Source of the DNA: RSA11 sp965652565
Lineage (GTDB): Bacteria > Actinomycetota > Thermoleophilia > Solirubrobacterales > 70-9
Assembly (NCBI GenBank): GCA_965652565.1
Contig: CBFGWL010000097.1
Coordinates: 1 to 8,249, forward strand
DNA length: 8,249 nt
Direction of reading: 5' to 3'
Shown: positions 1 through 5,745 of the stretch, in pieces
Numbering within the stretch: the stretch's first letter is position 1
How the letters are laid out: each line of letters opens with the position of its first letter
Notes under the pieces: model-generated
What the model was told of the DNA's origin: nothing
Seen by the model: the letters and a program-made list of their open reading frames with translations, nothing else
Database searches by the model: none
Program-made: the position numbers and the translations under genes

Positions 1-1
1 C

Positions 2-424
2 GAGCCGACGCCCCGCCTCGCCGTCGGCCGCGCGCTCGCCGCCGAGGGGGCGAGCGCGATGATCGACGTCTCCGACGGGCTCGTCGCCGACGCGCGGCAT
101 CTCGCCGAGGCCAGCGGCGTGGGCGTCACGCTCGATGCGTCGTGCGTGCCGATTCAGGCGGGCGTCGCGGAGGTGGCGGTGGCGCTCGAGCGCGACGACG
201 TCGAGCTCGCGATCACCGGCGGGGAGGACTACGAGCTGCTCGTGACGCTGCCCGAAGCCGCCTTCACCGCGGCGCGCGCCGCGGTGAAGGGGCTAGGCAC
301 CGAGCTCACTCGGATCGGGATCGTGACCGCGGGTGAGGGCGTGCAGCTGCTGGGCGTCAGTGCGCCGCCGGCGGCTGAGGGGTTCGACCAGTCGGCGGCG
401 CGAGCTCCTGGCGCGCCCACTTGA
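2..424 (+). CDS. thiL: Thiamine-monophosphate kinase, C-terminal part (partial, 5' end outside window)
   Basis: ThiL uses ATP to phosphorylate thiamine monophosphate to thiamine pyrophosphate, the last step of cofactor synthesis in the cytoplasm. The frame is open from base 2 and gives about 140 residues, under half of the usual ~320, so the start lies left of the window. Visible family signatures are PRLAVGRAL followed by AMIDVSDGL, which matches the ThiL/PurM-type Mg-nucleotide motif, and then ITGGEDYELL, the conserved GEDYEL block of the C-terminal domain. The protein ends GFDQ plus a ten-residue Ala/Pro-rich tail, where many ThiL proteins end near a GFDHF-like motif. The last 68 bases overlap the 3' end of a gene on the opposite strand. 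A perfect 30-bp palindrome at 261-290 lies inside the coding sequence and encodes AFTAARAAVKG. Identity is secure from the two motifs; nothing can be said about the promoter. Confidence 0.93.
   Translation, partial: EPTPRLAVGRALAAEGASAMIDVSDGLVADARHLAEASGVGVTLDASCVPIQAGVAEVAVALERDDVELAITGGEDYELLVTLPEAAFTAARAAVKGLGTELTRIGIVTAGEGVQLLGVSAPPAAEGFDQSAARAPGAPT
261..290. repeat. Perfect 30-bp palindrome inside thiL
   Basis: The left half, CCTTCACCGCGGCGC, is followed with no spacer by its exact reverse complement, GCGCCGCGGTGAAGG. The flanking bases (G at 260, G at 291) do not pair, so the symmetry ends sharply at 30 bp. It lies in codons for AFTAARAAVKG of ThiL. Because it is self-complementary, both strands encode FTAARAAVK in one frame. 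Its function is unknown. It could be a protein-binding site, a cruciform or very stable mRNA hairpin, or a by-product of GC-rich Ala/Arg coding. Confidence 0.9.
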
Positions 425-584
425 CCAAGCGGATCTTGCGCAGGATCTCTTCCGCGACGAGCCCAGCGTCGACCTTGTAGTCGTGGGCCGCGATCTTCGC
501 TCTCACCTGGGTCACAGCGTCCTCGCTCGGGGGGATATCGGGGGGTTTTTCCAACACAGGGGGATTTGGCCTGCTTCCATGCAT
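357..584 (-). CDS. FlgM-like anti-sigma-28 family protein (75 aa)
   Basis: FlgM proteins bind the flagellar sigma factor FliA (sigma-28) and hold it inactive until the hook is finished. The C-terminal half reads DAVTQVRAKIAAHDYKVDAGLVAEEILRKI. This fits the FlgM C-terminal pattern of a helix, an IxxGxYKVD-like turn, then an IAxxIL helix. The N-terminal ~22 residues are Pro-rich and look disordered, which is usual for FlgM. The start is uncertain. ATG at 584 is chosen. GTG at 647 would run into an inverted-repeat element, and GTG at 515 (52 aa) has the best ribosome-binding site (CGAGGA, about 4 nt upstream) but would trim the domain edge. The gene follows the M28-like gene on the same strand after about 88 bp and overlaps thiL tail to tail. 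No other flagellar gene is visible, so the partner could be another sigma factor. The family call rests on a short motif only. Confidence 0.6.
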   Translation of the reverse strand: MHGSRPNPPVLEKPPDIPPSEDAVTQVRAKIAAHDYKVDAGLVAEEILRKIRLVKWARQELAPPTGRTPQPPAAH

Positions 585-617
585 GGCGGGGTGTTCGTTC
601 CCTGCATCGTCGCGGCC

Positions 618-676
618 TACACCCCTTTTGATCGGACACGCGTCCACGAGCGGTACGAAAAGGGGGTGACCCCTAG
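618..676. repeat. Compact nested inverted-repeat element, possibly REP/MITE-like or a terminator
   Basis: Outer arms CCCCTTTT (622-629) and AAAAGGGG (658-665) are perfect complements. Between them lies GGAC-ACGC-GTCC (633-644), a small hairpin. Directly after them lies GGGG-TGA-CCCC (663-673). The element fills most of the 88-bp gap between the minus-strand FlgM-like gene and the stop of the M28-like gene at 673-675. On the minus strand the CCCC/TTTT run follows the short GGGGTCACCCC hairpin, so a weak intrinsic terminator for the M28-like gene is possible. The multi-hairpin layout also resembles REP-type dispersed elements. Copy number cannot be judged from this window. Confidence 0.5.
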
Positions 677-2391
677 TCCCGGCTGGGGGCAGTAACCCTG
701 CGGTCGTGACCCCGCGTGCTTAACCCGCCGTCGCCGCGGCGGCCCGCCGCGAGCACGCTGGCGAGCGTCGCGCCGAGCAGCACCAGGGTGGCGGCGGCCT
801 CCGGCGCCCCGATCTGCCCGGTCGCGGTGAGCACCGCGACCTGCCACGGTGCCTCGGCTCCCCAGCCGAGCTCGCTCGCGACGTGCAGGAGCGCCGCGCC
901 GAACGGGATCGCGGCGGCGAGCGCGACGGCCGCCACGGCGAGCTGGCCCAGCGGCTCGCGCCGCCCGTGGACGGCGACGACGTGCGTGATCGGGACCAAG
1001 AGCAAGGCCAAGAACGGGTTGACGAGCCACACGACGAGCGCCGCGGCGACCGCGACCGCCGCCGCCGCGGCGGCCAGGGTCGCTCGCGACGGGCCGGCCG
1101 GCAGGTGCAGCCCGGGACCCACGATCGCGACGGCGATCGCGACACCGCACAGGAAGAGGAGTGCGATCCCCTCGTCGAAGCCGAGGCTGAGCGTCGCGGG
1201 GTCGAACGGGAACTGCGGCGTGGGGATGAGGCCGACGAGCGCGAGCGCGTAGAGCGCGACCAGCGCGACGAGGCCGGGGGTGACCCACGCGAGCACCCAG
1301 CCGATCGCGGTCTGCGCCGTCCCGTCGCGCGCGGAGCGGGCGAGGCCGGTCACCGCGAGCGCGGCGGGCGGCGCCAGAAGCGCGAGCGCGATCAGCCCGA
1401 GTGCCCAGCCAGGGACGATGTTGTCGCCGGCGCGCACGTACGCGCCGGGTTCGGCGGCGGGGCCAGAGGCCGTGGTCAGCGCGCCGACCGTGGCGAGCGC
1501 CGCGCGCCCAAGCCGGTCGAGCGACTCCACGGCGAGCTGCTCGCGGGTGTCCTCCTCCGGGGCGAGGGGCAGTTGGCCCGCCGATGAGATCGCGACTGCG
1601 CCCAGGCCCCTGGCGGTGAGCGCCGCCTGCTCGCCCAGCGCTGCGGGCAGCGCCAGCCCGACGAGCTGGCCGACCGCCCCGTCGAGGCCGGGATCGAGCT
1701 CGGCCTGGCGCTCGAGCATCGAGCGCGCGGTCGCGATCAACCGCGCGGGCGGGCGCTCCGCCCCGGTCGATCCCGCGAGCAGATGCGGCGGCTCGAGCGC
1801 CGCGCTCCCCGGTTGGGAGATGACGACCGCCGCCTCGAGCTCGAAGCGCTCGGGCAGCGCCTTGAGCAGCTCGTGCGCGCCTGCCGCGCCCTCGCTCGCG
1901 CCGTCGGTGGAGGCCAGGATCAGCGTGCGCTCGCGCTCGGTGGTCCCAAGCCAGTTGGCGAGCTCGAGCAGGACGCCGGTCGCGGCGGCGCTGCTTGCCA
2001 CCCCGGGCCCCACGCGCGCGTCGCGCCCGGCGAGCACGAGCACCGCCTCGTCGCTTGCGCCGGGCAGGAGCAGGACGACGTTGCGCAGCTCGCGGTCGGA
2101 GCCGTCGATCTCCGCGGTGAAGTTCTGCTCGAGCACCCGGCCCGCGGCGATCTGCCCGAAGCGCTCCTCGACGAAGTCGGCCGCTGCAAGATCGCCGTCG
2201 GAACCGGGCGCGCGGTCGGGGAACTCGCGGGCGAGCGTGCGCGCCGCGGCCGCGGCGGCGGGCGCGTCGAAGGTGGTCGTGACCGGGCCCGGATCGATGG
2301 GTTCTGGCGCTCCGTCCAGGGAAAACGCGAGGATCACGAGCGCCACGGCAAGCGGCGCGAAGGCGACCCTGTAGACGTTGAGATCGAGCAC
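673..2391 (-). CDS. Polytopic membrane protein with degenerate M28-type aminopeptidase-like outer domain
   Basis: This 572-residue protein has an N-terminal membrane anchor (residues ~8-27), an extracytoplasmic domain (~40-320) and about seven or eight hydrophobic segments from ~333 to 550. The domain has the M28 zinc-peptidase order: a segment like VLVLAGRDARVGPG, then LLELANWLG, then LILASTDGASEGAAG. Aligned by eye to the family consensus (HxD, then GANDNASG, then EE), the ligand positions are R123 and A125 in place of HxD, S133 in place of the bridging Asp, and A165-S166 in place of the Glu pair. It is therefore probably not an active metallopeptidase and may instead bind a peptide or partner. 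The GTG at 2391 is the only good start and sits 2 nt after an AGGGGG tract. The gene is divergent from the response-regulator operon, with only 19 bp between this start and the leader ORF. Function unknown; the M28 relation is inferred from motif order. Confidence 0.75.
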   Translation of the reverse strand: MLDLNVYRVAFAPLAVALVILAFSLDGAPEPIDPGPVTTTFDAPAAAAAARTLAREFPDRAPGSDGDLAAADFVEERFGQIAAGRVLEQNFTAEIDGSDRELRNVVLLLPGASDEAVLVLAGRDARVGPGVASSAAATGVLLELANWLGTTERERTLILASTDGASEGAAGAHELLKALPERFELEAAVVISQPGSAALEPPHLLAGSTGAERPPARLIATARSMLERQAELDPGLDGAVGQLVGLALPAALGEQAALTARGLGAVAISSAGQLPLAPEEDTREQLAVESLDRLGRAALATVGALTTASGPAAEPGAYVRAGDNIVPGWALGLIALALLAPPAALAVTGLARSARDGTAQTAIGWVLAWVTPGLVALVALYALALVGLIPTPQFPFDPATLSLGFDEGIALLFLCGVAIAVAIVGPGLHLPAGPSRATLAAAAAAVAVAAALVVWLVNPFLALLLVPITHVVAVHGRREPLGQLAVAAVALAAAIPFGAALLHVASELGWGAEAPWQVAVLTATGQIGAPEAAATLVLLGATLASVLAAGRRGDGGLSTRGHDRRVTAPSRD

Positions 2392-2410
2392 GGCCCCCTA
2401 CCCTTATCCC
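2378..2410 (+). promoter_or_regulatory. Candidate promoter for the leader ORF/response regulator operon, overlapping the divergent gene's start
   Basis: TACCCT at 2399-2404 fits the actinobacterial -10 pattern TANNNT. Its last T lies 7 nt before the ATG at 2411, which puts the expected transcription start on the A of that ATG. A possible -35, TTGAGA at 2378-2383, has a short 15-nt spacer and lies within the first codons of the divergent M28-like gene. On the minus strand the same bases read TAAGGG, a partial -10 match close to that gene's GTG at 2391. The two promoters would overlap, so the genes may be co-regulated or compete for polymerase. Predicted by eye only. Confidence 0.5.
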
Positions 2411-2455
2411 ATGGAGCCTCGCGGGCGGCGACTTCTCGTCCTCGTCAAGCCATGA
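2411..2455 (+). CDS. Putative leaderless 14-residue leader peptide coupled to the response regulator
   Basis: ATG at 2411 opens a 14-codon frame, MEPRGRRLLVLVKP, ending at TGA 2453-2455. That TGA overlaps the ATG of the response regulator as ATGA. The ATG falls where transcription from the TACCCT box is expected to start, so it would be read as a leaderless mRNA. The response regulator has no purine-rich ribosome-binding site in front of its ATG (the upstream bases are C/T-rich), so it may depend on termination and re-initiation from this small frame. The peptide is basic, then hydrophobic, with a final Lys-Pro; it resembles no family I know. A real peptide product is not shown, and the coupling is an inference. 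Confidence 0.45.
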   Translation: MEPRGRRLLVLVKP

Positions 2456-3162
2456 ACGCCGACGGTTCGGCGCGCATCCTGCTCGTCGACGACGAGCGGT
2501 CCGTCCAGCAACTGCTCACCTACCCGCTGCGCAAGGACGGCTACGAGGTGATCTCCGCCTACGACGGGCGCGAGGCGCTGGAGCGCTTCGCCGAGGATCG
2601 CTTCGACCTGGTCGTCCTCGACATCATGCTGCCCAAGCTCGACGGCATCGAGGTCTGCCGGCGGCTGCGGGTGCGCAGCCAGGTGCCGATCATCATGCTC
2701 ACCGCCCGCGACGACGAGGTCGACAAGGTGCTGGGCCTCGAGATGGGCGCCGACGACTACATCACCAAGCCCTTCTCGGTGCGCGAGTTCCGCAGCCGGG
2801 TGCGGGCGGCGCTCCGCCGGGCGGGGATGGCGGGGCCCAGCGCCGACGAGCCGATCGTCGAGGGCGAGCTGCAGATCGAGCCGGAGGCGCGGCGCGTGCT
2901 GATGCGCGGCGACGAGGTGAAGCTCACCTACGTGGAGTTCGAGCTCCTGCGCGCGCTCGCGCGGAGCCCCGGCAAGGTGTTCAACCGCAGCGCGCTGCTC
3001 GAGCGGATCTGGGGCGACTCGTCCTATCGCGACCCGCGCACCGTCGACGTCCACATCCGCCATCTCCGCGAGAAGCTCGAGCGCGATCCGCGCCACCCCG
3101 AGTACCTGCTGACGGTGCGGGGCGTCGGCTACCGCTTCCGCGAAGCGGACAACCCCGGCTAG
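2452..3162 (+). CDS. OmpR/PhoB-family response regulator (MprA-like)
   Basis: This 236-residue transcription factor is activated by phosphotransfer from the adjacent histidine kinase. The receiver domain (~8-120) shows the acidic pair D13-D14 in LLVDDE, the phospho-acceptor D57 in VVLDIMLP, T85 in IIMLTAR and K107 in YITKPF. All are canonical for an active receiver. A winged-helix DNA-binding domain (~135-231) follows, with LTYVEFELLRALARSPGKVFNR, TVDVHIRHLREKL and the terminal VRGVGYRF wing typical of OmpR/PhoB proteins. The start at ATG 2452 places the receiver at the normal distance, and no in-frame start nearby fits better. Its ATG overlaps the stop of the leader ORF, and the kinase gene begins 6 nt after its stop. 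By order with the kinase and HtrA gene it resembles MprA of M. tuberculosis, but the receiver/wHTH class is too common to fix orthology by eye. Confidence 0.95.
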   Translation: MNADGSARILLVDDERSVQQLLTYPLRKDGYEVISAYDGREALERFAEDRFDLVVLDIMLPKLDGIEVCRRLRVRSQVPIIMLTARDDEVDKVLGLEMGADDYITKPFSVREFRSRVRAALRRAGMAGPSADEPIVEGELQIEPEARRVLMRGDEVKLTYVEFELLRALARSPGKVFNRSALLERIWGDSSYRDPRTVDVHIRHLREKLERDPRHPEYLLTVRGVGYRFREADNPG

Positions 3163-3168
3163 CGGCGC

Positions 3169-4581
3169 TTGCGGGTCTCCTTCCAAAGCGTCCGCACGCA
3201 GCTCGCGGTGCTCTTCTTCGCGATCACCGCGGCGGCCGTCATCTTCATCTTCATCTACGTCGTGCCGCAGCTGCGCTCGAGCCTCACCGCCGAGAAGCTG
3301 CGCCGCCTACAGACCGACGCGGCCGAGCAGGCCGCCGTGCTCAGCGACGCGGTCGCGAACCGGCCTTCGCCCGCGCGCACGCGCCAGCTCGCCGGGCGGC
3401 TCGCGCAGCGCACGGGCGCGCGCGTCACGATCCTGGGCGTCCGCGAGGGCGACACGGGCCCGCGGCCGGCGTTCGTGATCGCCGACTCGGACGTCGAGCG
3501 CGAGGCGCTTCTGCCCAGCTACCCAGCGGCCGCGCAGGCGGCGGCGAACGGCGAGCAAATCACCGCGGTTGAGCGCGTGGGCGACGAGCGCGTGGGCGAG
3601 ACCGCGCTTCCCGTGCTGCACGCCGGCGAGCCCGCCTGGATCGCCGTGTTCTCCACGTCGCTCGCCGACGTGGAGGCCAACGTGGAGGTGATCGAGCGGC
3701 AGATCCTGATCGCGGGCACGATCGCGCTGCTGGCGGCGCTGGGGGCGGGCTGGCTCGCTGCCCGGGCCCACGCGCGGCGCCTGCGGCGGCTCGAGGAGGC
3801 GGCGGAGAAGGTGGCCGAGGGCGACCTCGGTACGCCGATCCCCGTGGATTCGGGGGACGAGGTGGGCCAGCTTGCGGCGACGCTCAACGAGATGCGGGCG
3901 CGGCTCGAGCGTCTCGACAGTGCTCGCAAGGAGTTCATCGCCAACGCCTCGCACGAGTTGCGGACGCCGATCTTCTCGCTCGGCGGGTTCGTCGAGCTGC
4001 TCGAGGAGGAGGACCCCGATCCGCAGGCGCGCGCGGAGTTCGTGCGCACGATGCGCGGGCAGGTCGAGCGGCTCACCAAGCTCGCCGCCGACCTGCTGGA
4101 CCTCTCCAAGCTCGACGCCGACGCGCTCAGCGTGAGCAGTGAGCCCGTCGAGCTGGGCGCGGCCGCCGCACGTGTGGCGGCGGAGTTCCGGCCCCGTGCG
4201 GAGCGCACGGGGCACACGCTGGTGGTGGCGGAGGAGCCCGGCCCGCTCGTGGCCGCCGACCCTGACAGGGTGGACCAGATCGTCCGTATCCTGATTGACA
4301 ACGCCCTCGCCCACACTCCGGAAGGGACCGAGATCACAGTGACCGCAACGCTCCAGCAGGGGGAGCCCACGCTGGCCGTCGCCGACGACGGCCCGGGCAT
4401 CGATCCCGCCGCCCGCGCGAAGGTCTTCGACCGCTTCTTCACCGGCGACGACGTCGGCGGCTCGGGCCTCGGCCTGGCGATCGCCCGCGAGCTCGCGCGG
4501 CTGATGGGCGGGGACCTCGTGCTCGACGCGCGCCGCGGTCGCACGGTGTTCGAGCTGCGCCTGCCGGGGGCACGCGCGTGA
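3169..4581 (+). CDS. Membrane sensor histidine kinase (MprB-like, HAMP-HisKA-HATPase)
   Basis: This 470-residue inner-membrane kinase probably senses an envelope signal and phosphorylates the upstream regulator. TM1 is at ~11-33 (LAVLFFAITAAAVIFIFIYVV), an extracytoplasmic sensor of about 140 residues follows, and TM2 is at ~179-199. HAMP is at ~195-248. HisKA carries the phospho-accepting H262 in FIANASHELRTPI. The ATPase domain has an N box with N378 in ILIDNALAHT, a G1 box DDGPGID, an F box VFDRFF and a G2 box GSGLGLAIA, so it looks fully active. TTG at 3169 lies 6 nt after the regulator's stop and has no strong ribosome-binding site, which suggests coupled translation. The last bases overlap the HtrA gene as GTGA. 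The sensor region resembles no domain I can name. A 10-bp hairpin lies between the kinase domains at 4191-4213. Confidence 0.95.
   Translation: MRVSFQSVRTQLAVLFFAITAAAVIFIFIYVVPQLRSSLTAEKLRRLQTDAAEQAAVLSDAVANRPSPARTRQLAGRLAQRTGARVTILGVREGDTGPRPAFVIADSDVEREALLPSYPAAAQAAANGEQITAVERVGDERVGETALPVLHAGEPAWIAVFSTSLADVEANVEVIERQILIAGTIALLAALGAGWLAARAHARRLRRLEEAAEKVAEGDLGTPIPVDSGDEVGQLAATLNEMRARLERLDSARKEFIANASHELRTPIFSLGGFVELLEEEDPDPQARAEFVRTMRGQVERLTKLAADLLDLSKLDADALSVSSEPVELGAAAARVAAEFRPRAERTGHTLVVAEEPGPLVAADPDRVDQIVRILIDNALAHTPEGTEITVTATLQQGEPTLAVADDGPGIDPAARAKVFDRFFTGDDVGGSGLGLAIARELARLMGGDLVLDARRGRTVFELRLPGARA
4191..4213 (+). repeat. Perfect 10-bp inverted repeat with 3-nt loop inside the histidine kinase gene
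   Basis: GCCCCGTGCG and CGCACGGGGC flank a GAG loop. It lies in codons for RPRAERTG, between the HisKA and ATPase domains. As mRNA it would fold into a very stable hairpin. No T-run follows, so it is not a standard terminator. It may simply be a chance product of high GC. Confidence 0.7.
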
Positions 4582-5741
4582 TCCGTGTCGCGACGCTGCT
4601 GGCCGCGCTCGCGGCGCTCGCCCTGGTGGGCTGCGGCGGCGATGATTCGCCCAGCCCGTTCGGCGGCGAACAGAGCAGCGGCGAGGAAGGCGCCGACCGG
4701 ATCGTGGTCGAGGCGAGCGACGGCGCGTTCAGCGCCGCGGCGGTGTACCGGCGGGCCGCGCCCGGCGTGGTCACCGTGCGCTCGATCCTGCCCGGCGGCT
4801 CGGGCAGCATCGGCGGCGCCGGCGGCCAGGGCTCCGGCTTCGTGCTGAACGACGAGGGCGAGATCGTCACGAACGCCCATGTCGTCACCGACGGCGAGGC
4901 GCGCGGCTCCGCCGACGTGACCAAGGCGCGCCAGGTCTATGTCCAGTTCCCCGACCGCAACCAGGTGGAAGCGGAGATCGTGGGCGTCGATCCCTACTCG
5001 GACGTGGCGCTTCTCCGGGTCGAGCCGGAGGGGCTCGATCTGCAGCCGCTCGAGCTCGGTGAGATCGGCGAGGTCCAGGTGGGCGATCCGGTTGCCGCGA
5101 TCGGCAGCCCCTTCGGCGAGCGCCAGTCGCTCTCGGTGGGCGTCGTCTCGGCGACGGACCGCTCGATCGACTCGCTCACCGAGTTCTCGATCGACGGCGC
5201 GATCCAGACGGACGCCTCGATCAATCCCGGTAACTCCGGCGGCCCGCTGCTGGACGCCGAGGGCCGCGTGATCGGGATCAACCAGCAGATCGACACCACT
5301 TCCGGCGGCAATCAGGGCGTGGGCTTCGCCGTGCCGGTGGATCTCGTCGAGCGCTCGGTCGCCCAGCTGCGCGAGGACGGCGACCCCGACTACGCGTACC
5401 TGGGCGTGCAGACCACGGCGCTGTGGCCGCAGCTCGCGGAGGAGCTCGAGCTGGACGTCGACGCGGGCGCGCTCGTCGCCGACGTCATCCCCGACGGGCC
5501 GGCCGACCAGGCGGGGCTCTGCTGCAAGGCCAACCCCGACGACCAGATCCGCTTCCAGGGCATCCCGGTGAATCCGGGCGGCGACGTGATCCTCTCGGCC
5601 GACGGTCAGAAGATCGTCGGCGAGGCGGAGCTCTCGCGGATCGTCGCGCGCCTCGACCCGGGCGCGACGATCACGCTCGAGATCCTGCGCGACGGCAAGC
5701 GCCGCAAGATCGAAGTCGAACTGGGCGAGCGTCCCGACTGA
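4578..5741 (+). CDS. HtrA/DegP-family serine protease, predicted lipoprotein (PepD-like)
   Basis: HtrA proteases degrade or refold damaged envelope proteins. The 387-residue product starts with a lipoprotein signal: a hydrophobic stretch and lipobox LVGC with C19, then a flexible Gly/Ser/Glu-rich linker to ~45. The trypsin-like domain (~55-265) has the full triad: H101 in TNAHVV, D142 in YSDVALL and S220 in GNSGGP. One PDZ domain (~275-385) follows. It contains an insertion around AGLCCKANPDDQ with adjacent C315-C316. GTG at 4578 overlaps the kinase stop (GTGA) and has GGGGG about 7 nt upstream. This is the regulator-kinase-protease order of mprA-mprB-pepD in M. tuberculosis, where PepD takes part in the MprAB/SigE envelope-stress response. 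PepD is held by a transmembrane segment, whereas this protein appears lipid-anchored on the outer face of the membrane. Active enzyme predicted; orthology likely but not proven. Confidence 0.94.
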   Translation: MIRVATLLAALAALALVGCGGDDSPSPFGGEQSSGEEGADRIVVEASDGAFSAAAVYRRAAPGVVTVRSILPGGSGSIGGAGGQGSGFVLNDEGEIVTNAHVVTDGEARGSADVTKARQVYVQFPDRNQVEAEIVGVDPYSDVALLRVEPEGLDLQPLELGEIGEVQVGDPVAAIGSPFGERQSLSVGVVSATDRSIDSLTEFSIDGAIQTDASINPGNSGGPLLDAEGRVIGINQQIDTTSGGNQGVGFAVPVDLVERSVAQLREDGDPDYAYLGVQTTALWPQLAEELELDVDAGALVADVIPDGPADQAGLCCKANPDDQIRFQGIPVNPGGDVILSADGQKIVGEAELSRIVARLDPGATITLEILRDGKRRKIEVELGERPD

Positions 5742-5745
5742 TCCC

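Noticed and set aside
229..639. A 136-codon minus-strand frame overlapping the FlgM-like gene.
   Set aside because: The FlgM-like pattern lies in a different minus-strand frame. This one is Arg/Pro-rich, and its only thiL-like segment comes from the palindrome.
1050..1080. Repetitive GCC/GCG tract that looks like a simple repeat.
   Set aside because: It encodes an Ala-rich membrane helix of the M28-like protein; codon bias explains it.
1280..2374. Long plus-strand open frames opposite the M28-like membrane protein, including an extension upstream of the response regulator from 1783.
   Set aside because: They are rich in Ala/Ser/Arg with no domain. The minus-strand reading gives well-formed membrane segments, and the response regulator's receiver domain starts properly from 2452.
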